DNA from: Algoriphagus sp.
GTDB lineage: Bacteria > Bacteroidota > Bacteroidia > Cytophagales > Cyclobacteriaceae
Reading direction: 5' to 3'
Assembly (NCBI RefSeq): GCF_013373065.1
Contig: NZ_JABXIN010000012.1
Coordinates: forward strand, 1 to 64,000
DNA: 64,000 bases
Part shown: in pieces, positions 34,980 through 44,315 of the stretch
How positions within the stretch are numbered: position 1 is the first letter of the stretch
How the letters are laid out: each line of letters opens with the position of its first letter
Translations under genes and position numbers: made by a program
Notes under the pieces: generated by a model
Told to the model about the DNA's origin: nothing
Database searches by the model: none
What the model saw: only the letters and a program-made list of their open reading frames with translations

Positions 34980-35360
34980 TTATACTTTTGAGCGGATACC
35001 GATTCGATTTCCTTCCGAATCTGAAAAAACACCCATAAATCCCATTTCAGGATTTATTTGACGTTTGGGAATTAAAACCTTCCCTCCTGCTTTTTCCACT
35101 CGACTCAATTCCTGTGCACAATCCTCCGTAAAAAAATAAATCAGAATTCCGGAATGTGAACTTGGCGCGTAAAAATCTCGATGAAAGACCAAACTGCCTG
35201 AAGCACCATCCCTTCCCTCTTCAGATGGAAACAACGCCATTTGAAAATCGCCCAAATCCTGATGATTCAACTGACAATCAAATACCTCCTCATAAAATTT
35301 GATGGCCCGTCTCATATCTGTAACAGGAATTTCAAACCAACTAATTCTAACTGACTTCAT
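34980..35360 (-). CDS. VOC family protein (glyoxalase/bleomycin-resistance fold)
   Basis: A 126-aa vicinal-oxygen-chelate domain with the paired beta-alpha-beta-beta-beta units. WFEIPVTDMRRAIKFYEEVF at the N terminus and a C-terminal GVFSDSEGNRIGI with a possible metal residue are visible. The substrate is unknown; many short relatives are annotated only as VOC proteins. It follows the propeller gene by 30 bases on the same strand. Confidence 0.85.
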   Translation of the reverse strand: MKSVRISWFEIPVTDMRRAIKFYEEVFDCQLNHQDLGDFQMALFPSEEGRDGASGSLVFHRDFYAPSSHSGILIYFFTEDCAQELSRVEKAGGKVLIPKRQINPEMGFMGVFSDSEGNRIGIRSKV

Positions 35361-35390
35361 GACTTAAGATCAAAAGTGTAAAAATTAAAC

Positions 35391-36431
35391 TTAAACCCGA
35401 ATCAGCTTGATCGGGTAAGTTTTACCGGCATTCCATTGACAGACATAAATATTATCATCTTGATCTATGCACACATCATGACAATGCTTAAATACGGGGT
35501 CGGATTGCACCATCAGTTGCAATTCCCCATTTCTATATTCAGGAGCTGTTCCTCCTGGGTTTGAAACTACCTGATTATTCTTATCAAGAATGGTAACAAA
35601 CCCAGAATTATCCATCTGCTCCAAATATTTTAATCTGGACCAACATACGCCGGCATAGAGATTTTCCCCGTGGATTACCGGACGACAAACGAAAGCCCCA
35701 GGAAGAAAAATCGTCTCCAAATACTTTCCATCCATGGAAAACCTTTTGAAAGAATTATGTCCTCTTGAGGTACAAATCAAAGTAGGCTCCTTACCACCGC
35801 GCTGATCTACAGTGATCCCATGGGCAGTTTTGAATTCAGCATCACCATGACCATCTCCACCAAATTTTCGGATAAAATTCCCTTTTGAATCATAGTGTAA
35901 GAAAAATTGAGATCCATAGCCGTCGGCAATGTATAAATCCCCGTTTGGCGCAACGGCTGTCTCAGTAGGCGTCCAGCGCATCCCCTCCTCATAGATTCCT
36001 GCTTTTATCGGATTAGTCACTTCTGACACGACTGTTCCCTTCAAGGTGGTTTTTACCACACGTCCTCCATTATCTACAATCCACAAGTATTCAGCGTCAC
36101 CTTCATCCACTAGCGTGAGTCCATGTGCCGCCTTCAATCCCAGTGTCCAAGTCCCCAATAACTTCCCGGACTGATCATAAATAATCACATTATTTCTAGG
36201 TTCATCTGTCAATAAGATCATTCTTCCTTTTCGATCCATGACCATTTCATGACAGTTCACAACCGGGAATTTTTCGGGATCTAAATTTCCCCACTTCATA
36301 TCTACTTTATATCGGAAGTCTCCGTGACCCAAAATTTTATCTTGAGCTGCAAAAAGTGAAAAATCGGGTTTAAGGCTCATAGCAAGTCCAATCAGTGAGG
36401 TCTTTTGAATAAAATTCCTACGTGAATTCAT
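35391..36431 (-). CDS. exported NHL/6-bladed beta-propeller protein with twin-arginine-like leader
   Basis: A 346-aa protein. The N terminus MNSRRNFIQKTSLIGLAMS has the twin-arginine pattern (RRNFI) and a hydrophobic core, suggesting Tat export. The mature part has NHL-like repeats such as MVMDRKGRMILLTD, TAVAPNGDLYIADGYG, GITVDQRGG and VCIDQDDNIYVCQWNAG, consistent with a six-bladed propeller. Propellers of this kind in sugar-use clusters may be lactonases or binding proteins; no catalytic residues can be named. Propeller and VOC genes probably form one unit. Confidence 0.8.
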   Translation of the reverse strand: MNSRRNFIQKTSLIGLAMSLKPDFSLFAAQDKILGHGDFRYKVDMKWGNLDPEKFPVVNCHEMVMDRKGRMILLTDEPRNNVIIYDQSGKLLGTWTLGLKAAHGLTLVDEGDAEYLWIVDNGGRVVKTTLKGTVVSEVTNPIKAGIYEEGMRWTPTETAVAPNGDLYIADGYGSQFFLHYDSKGNFIRKFGGDGHGDAEFKTAHGITVDQRGGKEPTLICTSRGHNSFKRFSMDGKYLETIFLPGAFVCRPVIHGENLYAGVCWSRLKYLEQMDNSGFVTILDKNNQVVSNPGGTAPEYRNGELQLMVQSDPVFKHCHDVCIDQDDNIYVCQWNAGKTYPIKLIRV

Positions 36432-36533
36432 AGCATAGTTTCTTTCAAGTTAAGTGAAATGAATTTCAAATGGAAACTGGTGAAAAAAGTTTCTGGGTGA
36501 AAAAATACCCCATTCTCAATTTTAGAGAAGGCT

Positions 36534-36560
36534 GTTGACCTATTTCAATTTATCGTCAAC
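36534..36560. promoter_or_regulatory. inverted repeat in the propeller/TIM-barrel divergent region
   Basis: GTTGAC and GTCAAC arms separated by 15 bases, in the 188-base divergent region. A possible operator only. Confidence 0.3.
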
Positions 36561-36619
36561 TAGAAAGAGCTACTTTTTTGAATTACCAAGAATCAATATC
36601 TTAAAAGAAAAAAATAGCC

Positions 36620-37453
36620 ATGAATCTCAAGCACTTCACCTTAACGCCAGTCCTTTACTTATTTTTCCATCTAGCATTTGCTCAGGAAATTGCCATTCAA
36701 ACCTACTCCCTTCGAAATCAACTTCCCGAAGATCCAGTTAAATACTACAAGATGATTGCTGATTGGGGAATCTATGCCATTGAGGGAGGTGGGCAATATG
36801 GGCTTTCGGATGCCGAATATGAGCAGCTTTTTGCAGATAAGAGACTCCGAATCGTCGGAGTAGGTGCCGATTACAATCAATTACTGCGGGACCCGACCCC
36901 GATTATCGCTGAGGCCAAAAAACAAGGTGTCAAATACGCAACCTGCTATTGGATTCCTCATCAGGAAGGACCGATTTCTTTGGATGAAATCAAAGTGGCA
37001 ACAGCACTTTTCAATGAGGTTGGAAAAGACTTTCAGGAGGAAGGAATCACCTTATTGTATCATCCCCATGGTTATGAGTTTGCTCCTGCTGGAAAAGGCG
37101 TTGTTATGGATTGGATGTTAGAAAATGCAGAAAATTTTGCCTTTAATATGGATGTTTATTGGGTAAAAATGGGCGGAGGGGATCCTTTGAAAATTATGAA
37201 AAAGCACAAAGGAAAATTCCCTATGCTTCATTTGAAAGACCGGAAAATAGGCACTCCAAATTCCGAGGATGGACATGGAGACGTTGAGACTAATGTAGTA
37301 TTGGGAACAGGAGATGTAGGAATTGAAAAAATAATAAAGGAAGCCCAAAAGCAGGGTACCGCCTTTTTGGTTATCGAAGATGAAAGCAGCCGATCTGTAG
37401 AGCAAATTCCCCAATCAGTCGCATTCATCAAACAAGTAATAGGCTCTAACTAA
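36620..37453 (+). CDS. exported sugar isomerase/epimerase-like TIM barrel, second paralogue
   Basis: A 277-aa protein with a signal peptide (about 1-21). The barrel matches the one at 31322: YAIEGGGQYG, LLYHPHGYEFAP, NMDVYWVKMGGGDP, MLHLKDRKIG and a final FLVIEDESSRSVEQIP, with the likely metal ligands preserved. Both paralogues are exported, so they likely act on free or oxidised sugars in the periplasm. It is convergent with the TRAP operon, with a shared terminator. Confidence 0.83.
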   Translation: MNLKHFTLTPVLYLFFHLAFAQEIAIQTYSLRNQLPEDPVKYYKMIADWGIYAIEGGGQYGLSDAEYEQLFADKRLRIVGVGADYNQLLRDPTPIIAEAKKQGVKYATCYWIPHQEGPISLDEIKVATALFNEVGKDFQEEGITLLYHPHGYEFAPAGKGVVMDWMLENAENFAFNMDVYWVKMGGGDPLKIMKKHKGKFPMLHLKDRKIGTPNSEDGHGDVETNVVLGTGDVGIEKIIKEAQKQGTAFLVIEDESSRSVEQIPQSVAFIKQVIGSN

Positions 37454-37456
37454 AAC

Positions 37457-37489
37457 AAAAAGAGGACGAATCGAAAAGTCCTCTTTTTT
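37457..37489. terminator. bidirectional terminator between TIM-barrel and TRAP genes
   Basis: Stem AAAAAGAGGAC/GTCCTCTTTTT (11 bp, 10-nt loop) followed by T on the plus strand and by A/T on the other side. Confidence 0.9.
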
Positions 37490-37492
37490 TAT

Positions 37493-38788
37493 CTACACCC
37501 CAAAGAGGCTAGGAAGCCAAAGACTGATTTGCGGAAATAGCATTATTAAAATCAAGGCTAAAATCATCGCAAAAAAGAAGGGAAGCAATGGTTTAAGTAC
37601 TTTTTGAATACTCGTTTGTGCCACTCCCACACCTATAAAAAGTATTGAGCCTACAGGTGGAGTACAAAGGCCGATACACAAATTCAAAACCATCATAATC
37701 CCAAAATGAACAGGATCCACGCCAAGTTTTGTAACTATAGGGAGAAAAATCGGAGTGAAAATCAAAACAGCTGGAGTCATATCCATAAACACTCCAACAA
37801 ATAGGAGAATCAAATTAATCATGATCAAAATGACCACAATATTATCACTCAAAGAAAGTAGCGAATTTGCTATTTGTTGAGGAATTTCTTCGGCGGACAT
37901 TACCCAAGACATCGCCATTGAGGTTGCAATCAGCAACATCACCACAGCCGTAGTTTCTGCAGACTTCAGCAAAACTGATGGAAGTTGAGAAACTTTCAGT
38001 TCCTTGTAAATCAGAGAAAGCCCCAAGGCATACAAAACAGCAATTGCTGAAGCCTCTGTGGCTGTAAAAACTCCAGCCACAATTCCTCCGATCACCACGA
38101 TTAGTAAAAACAAACTAGGAATAGCTTTCCAAAAGGTGGAAAGCAAATGCTTAAAGGAAGAAGATTCACCGGAAGGCAGTTTTTTGATTTTCACCAAAAT
38201 AGCTGCTGTAATCATTAGCATCAATCCCACCAAGAGCCCTGGAATATAGCCCGCCACAAATAAAGCAGCCACTGAAACCCCTCCAGAAGCTAAAGAATAG
38301 ACAATGAGCACATTAGAAGGCGGAATGACCAACCCAGTTGTGGAGGAAGTGATGTTTACAGCTGCCCCAAGTTCTTTTGGATATCCTTCCTTCTCCATTC
38401 TTTTACCCAAAATTCCTCCCATGGAAGAAGCCGCGGCCACTGCCGAACCTGCTATGGCCCCCATCAGCATCGCAGCAATCACATTGACATGTAAAAGCCC
38501 TCCTGGTAACCTTCCAGTCAAAGCTTTCGCAAATTCAATTAATCGGTTTGCAATCCCTCCCCTGTTCATCAACTCGCCTGCAAGTATAAAAAATGGAATT
38601 GCCAATAAGGAAAAGCTGTCTAGGCCTGTTCCCATTCGTTGAGCGATGGTAGTAGCTGCAGGCAAAGCAGAAACAGTTACTAAAAGTGTAAGCAAGCTAG
38701 ACAGACCCAAACTCCAAGCTACAGGCACGCCGATTCCCAGAAAGAATAAAAAAGAAATAACTAAAACCAGAACACTTAACGTCTCCAT
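37493..38788 (-). CDS. dctM: TRAP transporter large permease (DctM)
   Basis: A 431-aa membrane protein with about 11-12 hydrophobic segments, including the typical LSSLLTLLVTVSALPAATTIAQRMGTGLDSFSLLAIPFFILAGELMN start. It is the channel subunit of a Na+-driven tripartite ATP-independent periplasmic transporter. It is third in the order P-Q-M on the minus strand. Linked to uxaA/uxaB, the likely cargo is a hexuronate or altronate-like acid. Confidence 0.93.
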   Translation of the reverse strand: METLSVLVLVISFLFFLGIGVPVAWSLGLSSLLTLLVTVSALPAATTIAQRMGTGLDSFSLLAIPFFILAGELMNRGGIANRLIEFAKALTGRLPGGLLHVNVIAAMLMGAIAGSAVAAASSMGGILGKRMEKEGYPKELGAAVNITSSTTGLVIPPSNVLIVYSLASGGVSVAALFVAGYIPGLLVGLMLMITAAILVKIKKLPSGESSSFKHLLSTFWKAIPSLFLLIVVIGGIVAGVFTATEASAIAVLYALGLSLIYKELKVSQLPSVLLKSAETTAVVMLLIATSMAMSWVMSAEEIPQQIANSLLSLSDNIVVILIMINLILLFVGVFMDMTPAVLIFTPIFLPIVTKLGVDPVHFGIMMVLNLCIGLCTPPVGSILFIGVGVAQTSIQKVLKPLLPFFFAMILALILIMLFPQISLWLPSLFGV

Positions 38789-38789
38789 A

Positions 38790-39287
38790 TCAAAAAGTCT
38801 TTTTGGGGTTTTTCAATTGATAAATCGCCAAAATTTGGTAATAAATCACTAAAAGTCCACTAAGGGGAATAATGGCATACACATAGGCTAATGGGATTTT
38901 TAATGCTGCAGAAGTTTGTCCTAATGTAAAGGTGATAAATACCAAATTACTCCCTCCTATCACCATGGCGGCCAGCGCAAAAAGAAGTACAAAAAGGTGG
39001 ATCAAAATTTTGGTTTTGAGGATTTGAGAATTAGTCATTTTACTCAAAACAATATCTATGGCTAGATGCTGATCCTTTCCAGCCACATAGGCTGCCCCCA
39101 GCATTCCAACCCAAATCAACATGTATCGGGCAAGTTCGTCTGTAAAAGAACTGGGATTTTGAAAAACATATCTGGACACCACCTGCCAAGTCACATTAAT
39201 CACCATTAAGGCCATCAATCCCACCAATGCGGAAGCAATGAGTCGATCAATTTGACTTTTCCATTTTAAAGAAAACAGCTCACTCAT
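38790..39287 (-). CDS. dctQ: TRAP transporter small permease (DctQ)
   Basis: A 165-aa protein with four membrane helices and the DctQ signature around NPSSFTDELARYMLIWVGMLGAAYVAGKDQHLAIDI. It overlaps dctP by 4 bases and is 1 base before dctM. It bridges the binding protein and the large permease. Confidence 0.93.
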   Translation of the reverse strand: MSELFSLKWKSQIDRLIASALVGLMALMVINVTWQVVSRYVFQNPSSFTDELARYMLIWVGMLGAAYVAGKDQHLAIDIVLSKMTNSQILKTKILIHLFVLLFALAAMVIGGSNLVFITFTLGQTSAALKIPLAYVYAIIPLSGLLVIYYQILAIYQLKNPKKTF

Positions 39288-40270
39288 TCGATGTCCTGGA
39301 TTTCTTGTATGATTTCATAAATTTCCGGTTCCTCAGTCTTTAAAGATTCATAAACTGAGCTGACTGCCTTTCGAAAGGGTTCCTTATTGGGATAGGAAAT
39401 TACAACTCCCGCTTTTTCCAATTCCTCGAGTGATTTTTGAGTCGAAGCAGCCCAAAGTTTATATTGATATTCAGCTGACTCATCGGCTGCTTCTTGCAAC
39501 CAAACCTGTTCTTCCGGACTCAAGCTTTCCCAAACTTTTGTACTTACAATTACCACATCCGGCAAAGCGGTATGCTCATCCAGGGAATAATAACTACAAA
39601 CTTCATAATGCTTGGAAGTATAAAGACTTGGTGGATTGTTTTCAGCTCCGTCTACAATTCCCTGCTGAAGTGCTGTATACAATTCACCATAGGCAACAGG
39701 AGTAGGTGAACCACCCATCGCTCGAACCATATTGGTCGCCATATTAGACTCCATCACACGAACTTTCAAACCCTTCAAATCCTCAGGACTCTCAATTGGC
39801 TTATCTTTAGAATAAAAGCTTCGCTTGCCGGCATCATAGTAACACAGTCCTCTCAACCAATATTTTTGACCATCTAAGAGTAATTTTTTTCCGATTTCCC
39901 CTTTCAGCACCTTGTTTAAGTGCTCATCGTCACGAAACAAAAATGGCACACCCAACACTTGCATCATGGGAGCAAAGCCTTCCAAAGCAGCTGAGGATAC
40001 TTTTGTCATACCCAAACTTCCAATTTGAAGCAGTTCTACCAGTTCTCGTTCTGTTCCTAATTGTTGGTTGGGATAAACTTTTATTTTCAATCTCCCACCT
40101 GATTTTTCCTCCACTCTTTCCGCTAAAAAAAGCATCGCTTCATGAACGGGGTGAGACGTCACCAAGGCATGCCCCATTTTAATCACCCGGACATTGGAAG
40201 GGCCAGAACAGGAAACCCCTATAAAAAACGAAAACAGAAGAACCCAAAACGCTTTTCTAGCTAGCATCAT
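39284..40270 (-). CDS. dctP: TRAP transporter periplasmic solute-binding protein (DctP)
   Basis: A 328-aa DctP-type binding protein. The N terminus has a lipobox-like VSC (about 19-21), suggesting a membrane-tethered lipoprotein. The family arginine region LKGLKVRVMESNMATNMVRAMGGSPTPVAYGELYTALQQGIVDGAENNP binds the acid. It is divergent from uxaAB by 210 bases. A two-Met start (40270 or 40267) is possible. Confidence 0.92.
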   Translation of the reverse strand: MMLARKAFWVLLFSFFIGVSCSGPSNVRVIKMGHALVTSHPVHEAMLFLAERVEEKSGGRLKIKVYPNQQLGTERELVELLQIGSLGMTKVSSAALEGFAPMMQVLGVPFLFRDDEHLNKVLKGEIGKKLLLDGQKYWLRGLCYYDAGKRSFYSKDKPIESPEDLKGLKVRVMESNMATNMVRAMGGSPTPVAYGELYTALQQGIVDGAENNPPSLYTSKHYEVCSYYSLDEHTALPDVVIVSTKVWESLSPEEQVWLQEAADESAEYQYKLWAASTQKSLEELEKAGVVISYPNKEPFRKAVSSVYESLKTEEPEIYEIIQEIQDIE

Positions 40271-40347
40271 TAAAATTTAACTCACTAAACAATAATACAC
40301 TTTTTAGAAGATTATTGGCAGAAGAATTACGGAATCGGCTTTGAAAG

Positions 40348-40371
40348 CCTATCCAGGTCCCACAGGATAGG
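40348..40371. promoter_or_regulatory. hairpin in the dctP/uxaA divergent region
   Basis: CCTATCC and GGATAGG arms with a 10-base loop, followed by a T-rich stretch on the plus strand. It could be an operator for a hexuronate regulator or a leader terminator of uxaA. Confidence 0.35.
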
Positions 40372-40480
40372 ATTTATTTTACCAATAAAAGGAGATCAGC
40401 TTGAGCTTTCCTTACTTAACCTTTATTTTTCTCAAAAGCCTTCTATCTTGCTTTTTCATTTTAGCCCAAGAATCTCCACC

Positions 40481-42121
40481 ATGAAAAACAGAAGTTTAAA
40501 GATAGATCCCAGTGATAATGTTGGAGTAGCTCTTCAGGATTTACCAAAGGGTGAGCCGATTGAAATGGGTGAAACAAATCTCCTGCTTCAAGATGAGGTT
40601 CCGGCAAAACACAAGTTTGCATTGGAAGACCTAGCAACGGGAGACTCGGTTATCATGTATGGGGTTATAGTGGGAAAAGTGACAAACCCTATCCCAAAAG
40701 GAGGGCTATTGAGTACGGAAAACATCAAGCATGATAGTGCTCAATTCGGTAGAAAAAAAATTAACTATACCTGGAATTCGCCTTCCTTGGATCGATTTAA
40801 AAACAGAACCTTTGACGGTTTCCATCGATCCGATGGGCAGGTGGGAACGGCTAATTATTGGTTAGTCATTCCTTTGGTTTTTTGTGAAAACAGAAATGTT
40901 GAAGTAATTCGAAATGCTTTTTTGGAAGAATTGGGTTACGCCAAACCAAATCCATATAAAGGCCTGGTCAAAGGACTTGTAGAAGAATATCAAAGTGGAA
41001 AAAAAGAATCGGATTTTACTTTTGAGGCTTTTTCCAATCCAAAAAGTCAGCAACTATTTCCACAAGTTGATGGCATCAAATTCTTAACTCATCAGGGAGG
41101 ATGTGGAGGCACTCGTCAAGATGCGGAGGCTTTGTGTGCCTTGCTTGCCGGGTATATTCATAATCCCAATGTGGCAGGAGCCACTGTCTTGAGTTTGGGT
41201 TGCCAACATGCCCAGGCAGCTATTTTGAAAGAAAAACTTCAGTTAATTAATCCGGGTTTTGATAAACTCCTGTTTGTCTTTGAACAGCAAAAGGAAGGAA
41301 CTGAAGCAGAATTATTAGCAAAAGCTATTGAAAAAACCTTTTGGGGTTTGGTCGCTGCCAATAAATTGGAAAGAAAGCCAGCTCCGCTGAGCAAATTATC
41401 TATTGGACTGGAATGCGGGGGATCAGATGGATTTTCAGGTATTTCGGCCAATCCTGTTCTCGGCCATGTTTCGGACCTGGTGGTCGGCTTGGGCGGAAAA
41501 GCGGTATTATCTGAGTTCCCGGAACTATGTGGAGTAGAGCAAAATCTAATCGATCGCTGTGTCGATGATCAAATAGCCTCCCGTTTCACAGAATTAATGC
41601 GCGCTTATGCAAATGCCGCAGAAAAAGTAGGTTCGGGTTTTGATATGAATCCTTCTCCGGGAAATATCAAGGATGGATTAATCACCGACGCCATTAAATC
41701 CTGTGGGGCCGCCAAAAAAGGTGGAACTTCTCCTGTGGCAGATGTTTTGGATTATGGAGAGTATTTAAAAAAGCCAGGACTTTCACTCCTATGTACACCG
41801 GGAAATGATGTTGAAAGTACCACGGCAATGGCTGGTTCAGGATGCAATATTATCCTTTTCACAACCGGATTGGGAACCCCCACTGGCAATCCCATTACCC
41901 CAGTCATCAAAGTTTCAACCAATCAGCAATTAGCCCATCGTATGCCCGATATCATTGATTTTGATGCCGGCCCCATTATCTCAGGAGAGAAAACCATTGA
42001 GGAAATGGGGGAAGAATTACTTGAGGAAATAATTTTGGTTGCTAGTGGAAAAAAATCCACAAAAGCCATGGATTTGGACCAAAATGACTTTATTCCTTGG
42101 AAACGTGGAGTTTCTCTTTAA
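40481..42121 (+). CDS. uxaA: altronate dehydratase
   Basis: Converts D-altronate to 2-keto-3-deoxygluconate in galacturonate breakdown. The 546-aa product has an N-terminal SAF-like domain (about 1-90, PSDNVGVALQDLPKG and LSTENIKHD), then the large catalytic domain. This includes FDGFHRSDGQVGTANYW, THQGGCGGTRQDA, SLGCQ, GLECGGSDGFSGISANP and SPGNIKDGLI, where metal-binding residues sit. ATG at 40481 was chosen over the longer 40448 frame. It forms an operon with uxaB, 7 bases on. The neighbouring TRAP transporter probably brings in the substrate. uxaC and kdgK are not in this window. Confidence 0.93.
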   Translation: MKNRSLKIDPSDNVGVALQDLPKGEPIEMGETNLLLQDEVPAKHKFALEDLATGDSVIMYGVIVGKVTNPIPKGGLLSTENIKHDSAQFGRKKINYTWNSPSLDRFKNRTFDGFHRSDGQVGTANYWLVIPLVFCENRNVEVIRNAFLEELGYAKPNPYKGLVKGLVEEYQSGKKESDFTFEAFSNPKSQQLFPQVDGIKFLTHQGGCGGTRQDAEALCALLAGYIHNPNVAGATVLSLGCQHAQAAILKEKLQLINPGFDKLLFVFEQQKEGTEAELLAKAIEKTFWGLVAANKLERKPAPLSKLSIGLECGGSDGFSGISANPVLGHVSDLVVGLGGKAVLSEFPELCGVEQNLIDRCVDDQIASRFTELMRAYANAAEKVGSGFDMNPSPGNIKDGLITDAIKSCGAAKKGGTSPVADVLDYGEYLKKPGLSLLCTPGNDVESTTAMAGSGCNIILFTTGLGTPTGNPITPVIKVSTNQQLAHRMPDIIDFDAGPIISGEKTIEEMGEELLEEIILVASGKKSTKAMDLDQNDFIPWKRGVSL

Positions 42122-42128
42122 TTGAGCC

Positions 42129-43517
42129 ATGCAGTCCGAAAACCCTATACAAATCCTCCAGATTGGAAACGGTAATTTCCTCCGAGGCTTCCTCGACTGG
42201 ATGATCGATATTGCACATGAAAAAGACGTTTTCAATGGAAAAATCCATACTATTCAAATTCATTCGAAGGAAGAAGACCCTCGAATGCAAAGGCAAAAGA
42301 ATCGGTTTCATGTTTGGGAAGCAGGCATAGCAAACGGAAAGAAAGTCGATCAATTAAAAGAAATTACCTGCGTTTCGGATTATTCCTGTGTGTATAAAAG
42401 CTTTGAGGCTTTTCTTCAACTTGCTGAAAACCCAGACCTCCAGTTTGTAATTTCTAATACTACAGAAGCTGGGATTGAGACAAATGAAGAGGATCAAACT
42501 TTTGATTCAATTCCAATAACGTTTCCAGGAAAACTCACCCAATTCCTTTTGCATCGCTTTCATCATTTTAACGGTGATTCCAAAAGGGGGCTGATTTTTT
42601 TGCCCTGTGAACTCATCGAAAAAAATGGTCAAAGCTTAAAAAGCAGTATTCTTTGGTATGCTGATTTATGGGGATTGGAAGCGGGATTTTCAAACTGGAT
42701 TAATCAGGCCTGTACGTTCTGTGATACTTTAGTGGATCGAATAGTACCGGGATTCCCAAAGGCGAATTATGCCGAAATTGCTCCGAGACTTGATTTCGAA
42801 GATGAATTACTCGTAATGGCTGAGCCTTTTCATTTTTGGGCAATCAAAGGTCCGGAATGGCTACCACAGGTTTTTCCTTTAGATCAGGCTGGATTGAATG
42901 TCAAATTCGTCAAAGACCTCGGCCCTTTCCAAACTCGAAAAGTTCGGATTTTAAACGGAGCCCATACAGCCTTAGTGCCTTTCGCATACCTGCAAGGATT
43001 TAGAACAGTCCGGGAATGTGTGGAAAATGCAGAAATTGAGAATTGGCTAAAAGCGCTGCTTTTCCAAGAAATCATTCCAAGTCTCGATGGAAGAAAAGAT
43101 GAACTGGAAAGCTATTCAGAAGATATCTTGGAGCGATTTGCCAACCCTTTTATCAGACATGAGCTTCAATCCATTGCACTCAATAGCATTTCAAAATTTA
43201 AGGTTCGAGTTCTTCCATCTATGCTCGATTTCCATCAAAAATTTGGCAAATGGCCAGTGAGATTACTCGAAGCGTTTGCTGCTATTATACTTTTTTACAA
43301 AGGGAATTTCAAAAGAACTACGCTACCAGTAAAAGATCTCCCATCAGTAACTTCATTTTTTCAAAATACTTGGAAAAATCCAGATCCAAATAAACTCATT
43401 CACGAAGTATTGGGGAATAAGGACTTATGGGGTGAAGACTTAAACTCGTATCATGGGCTAACCCTAGAATTAACTCAAGCCTTGGAAGGGTTAAAATTGA
43501 AATTAGGCAGACTTTAG
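42129..43517 (+). CDS. uxaB: tagaturonate reductase (altronate oxidoreductase)
   Basis: A 462-aa mannitol-dehydrogenase-family NAD enzyme that reduces D-tagaturonate to D-altronate, the step before UxaA. It has the N-terminal Rossmann QIGNGNFLRGFLDWM motif (about 10-25), the EIAPRLDFEDELLVMAEPFHFWAI middle section and FQTRKVRILNGAHTALVPFAYL with the active-site Lys and His. Its end overlaps the mtfA end by 15 bases on the opposite strand. Confidence 0.92.
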   Translation: MQSENPIQILQIGNGNFLRGFLDWMIDIAHEKDVFNGKIHTIQIHSKEEDPRMQRQKNRFHVWEAGIANGKKVDQLKEITCVSDYSCVYKSFEAFLQLAENPDLQFVISNTTEAGIETNEEDQTFDSIPITFPGKLTQFLLHRFHHFNGDSKRGLIFLPCELIEKNGQSLKSSILWYADLWGLEAGFSNWINQACTFCDTLVDRIVPGFPKANYAEIAPRLDFEDELLVMAEPFHFWAIKGPEWLPQVFPLDQAGLNVKFVKDLGPFQTRKVRILNGAHTALVPFAYLQGFRTVRECVENAEIENWLKALLFQEIIPSLDGRKDELESYSEDILERFANPFIRHELQSIALNSISKFKVRVLPSMLDFHQKFGKWPVRLLEAFAAIILFYKGNFKRTTLPVKDLPSVTSFFQNTWKNPDPNKLIHEVLGNKDLWGEDLNSYHGLTLELTQALEGLKLKLGRL

Positions 43518-44264
43518 GGTAATTGGATCCTGTCGGAGCAAGCGAACTAAGGCTCTATATAATTCAGGTTTACGTTCTCTGAATAATTCTGGCCTCTCAA
43601 AAAAGTTTTCCAAAACAACCGCGAAAAATTCATGGGAATCCTCCCCGCCCCTTTCGCGAAAAAAATCATCAGTTCGAGATTTGATAAACTCCTTTTCTTG
43701 TTGTGCCAATTCTTGGTATTCCTCCCAAATAACAGGATGGAAAAAATCACTCTCTCCATTGTATCGAATCTGATTTTCCAATTTCAAGGCATGCGCGACT
43801 TCATGAATTCCTAAATTCACTCCATCCTCATAGTCTGCCAATCCCCTTGCAAAACAAGACCAGGAAAGAACAATAATTCCTAATCGTGGATTTACTTCCC
43901 CACGGTGATAGGCTTTAGAAATATTGGAAAAATAGGTATCAGAATAAACCAAGATTTTCTTGAAATGGCTGAGCTGAACATCTGGAAGCCCAAAAGTGAC
44001 CTGTACCATTGTAGCTCCAATCAAAACGCTCATTTCAGGACTAACATCTCGTAGGTTCCCCCGGGCAATAAATTTCTTTTCAGTCAAAAGAAACTCCAAA
44101 CGTCCCCTGAATTCTTTCTGATGAATAGGGCGAAGTTGGGAATAGTAAGGAAAATACGAATTGAGAATCTCCAATTCTTTTTTAGACAAACGATGGTGAA
44201 AAATTGCTCTCCAAGCCCTCCAAATCCCTTCAGAGACCAAGTTTAATAGCTCTATTAAAAACAT
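43503..44264 (-). CDS. MtfA/M90-like zinc metallopeptidase
   Basis: A 253-aa protein with an N-terminal hydrophobic helix and the zinc motif HEVAH at 154-158 (HExxH type), plus a later Glu-rich helix. It resembles MtfA, the zinc peptidase of the M90 family that in E. coli binds the glucose repressor Mlc. Mlc is not expected here, so the role is open. The longer frame starts at TTG 44297 inside the rny terminator, so ATG 44264 was preferred. Confidence 0.8.
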   Translation of the reverse strand: MFLIELLNLVSEGIWRAWRAIFHHRLSKKELEILNSYFPYYSQLRPIHQKEFRGRLEFLLTEKKFIARGNLRDVSPEMSVLIGATMVQVTFGLPDVQLSHFKKILVYSDTYFSNISKAYHRGEVNPRLGIIVLSWSCFARGLADYEDGVNLGIHEVAHALKLENQIRYNGESDFFHPVIWEEYQELAQQEKEFIKSRTDDFFRERGGEDSHEFFAVVLENFFERPELFRERKPELYRALVRLLRQDPITLKSA

Positions 44265-44277
44265 AAACAAAGGAAAA

Positions 44278-44305
44278 AAAGGTAGCTGAAAATTCAACTA
44301 CCTTT
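44278..44305 (-). terminator. terminator of rny
   Basis: AAAGGTAG/CTACCTTT stem with an inner AA/TT extension, followed on the minus strand by a seven-T run. Confidence 0.8.
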
Positions 44306-44315
44306 CTAATTAATT

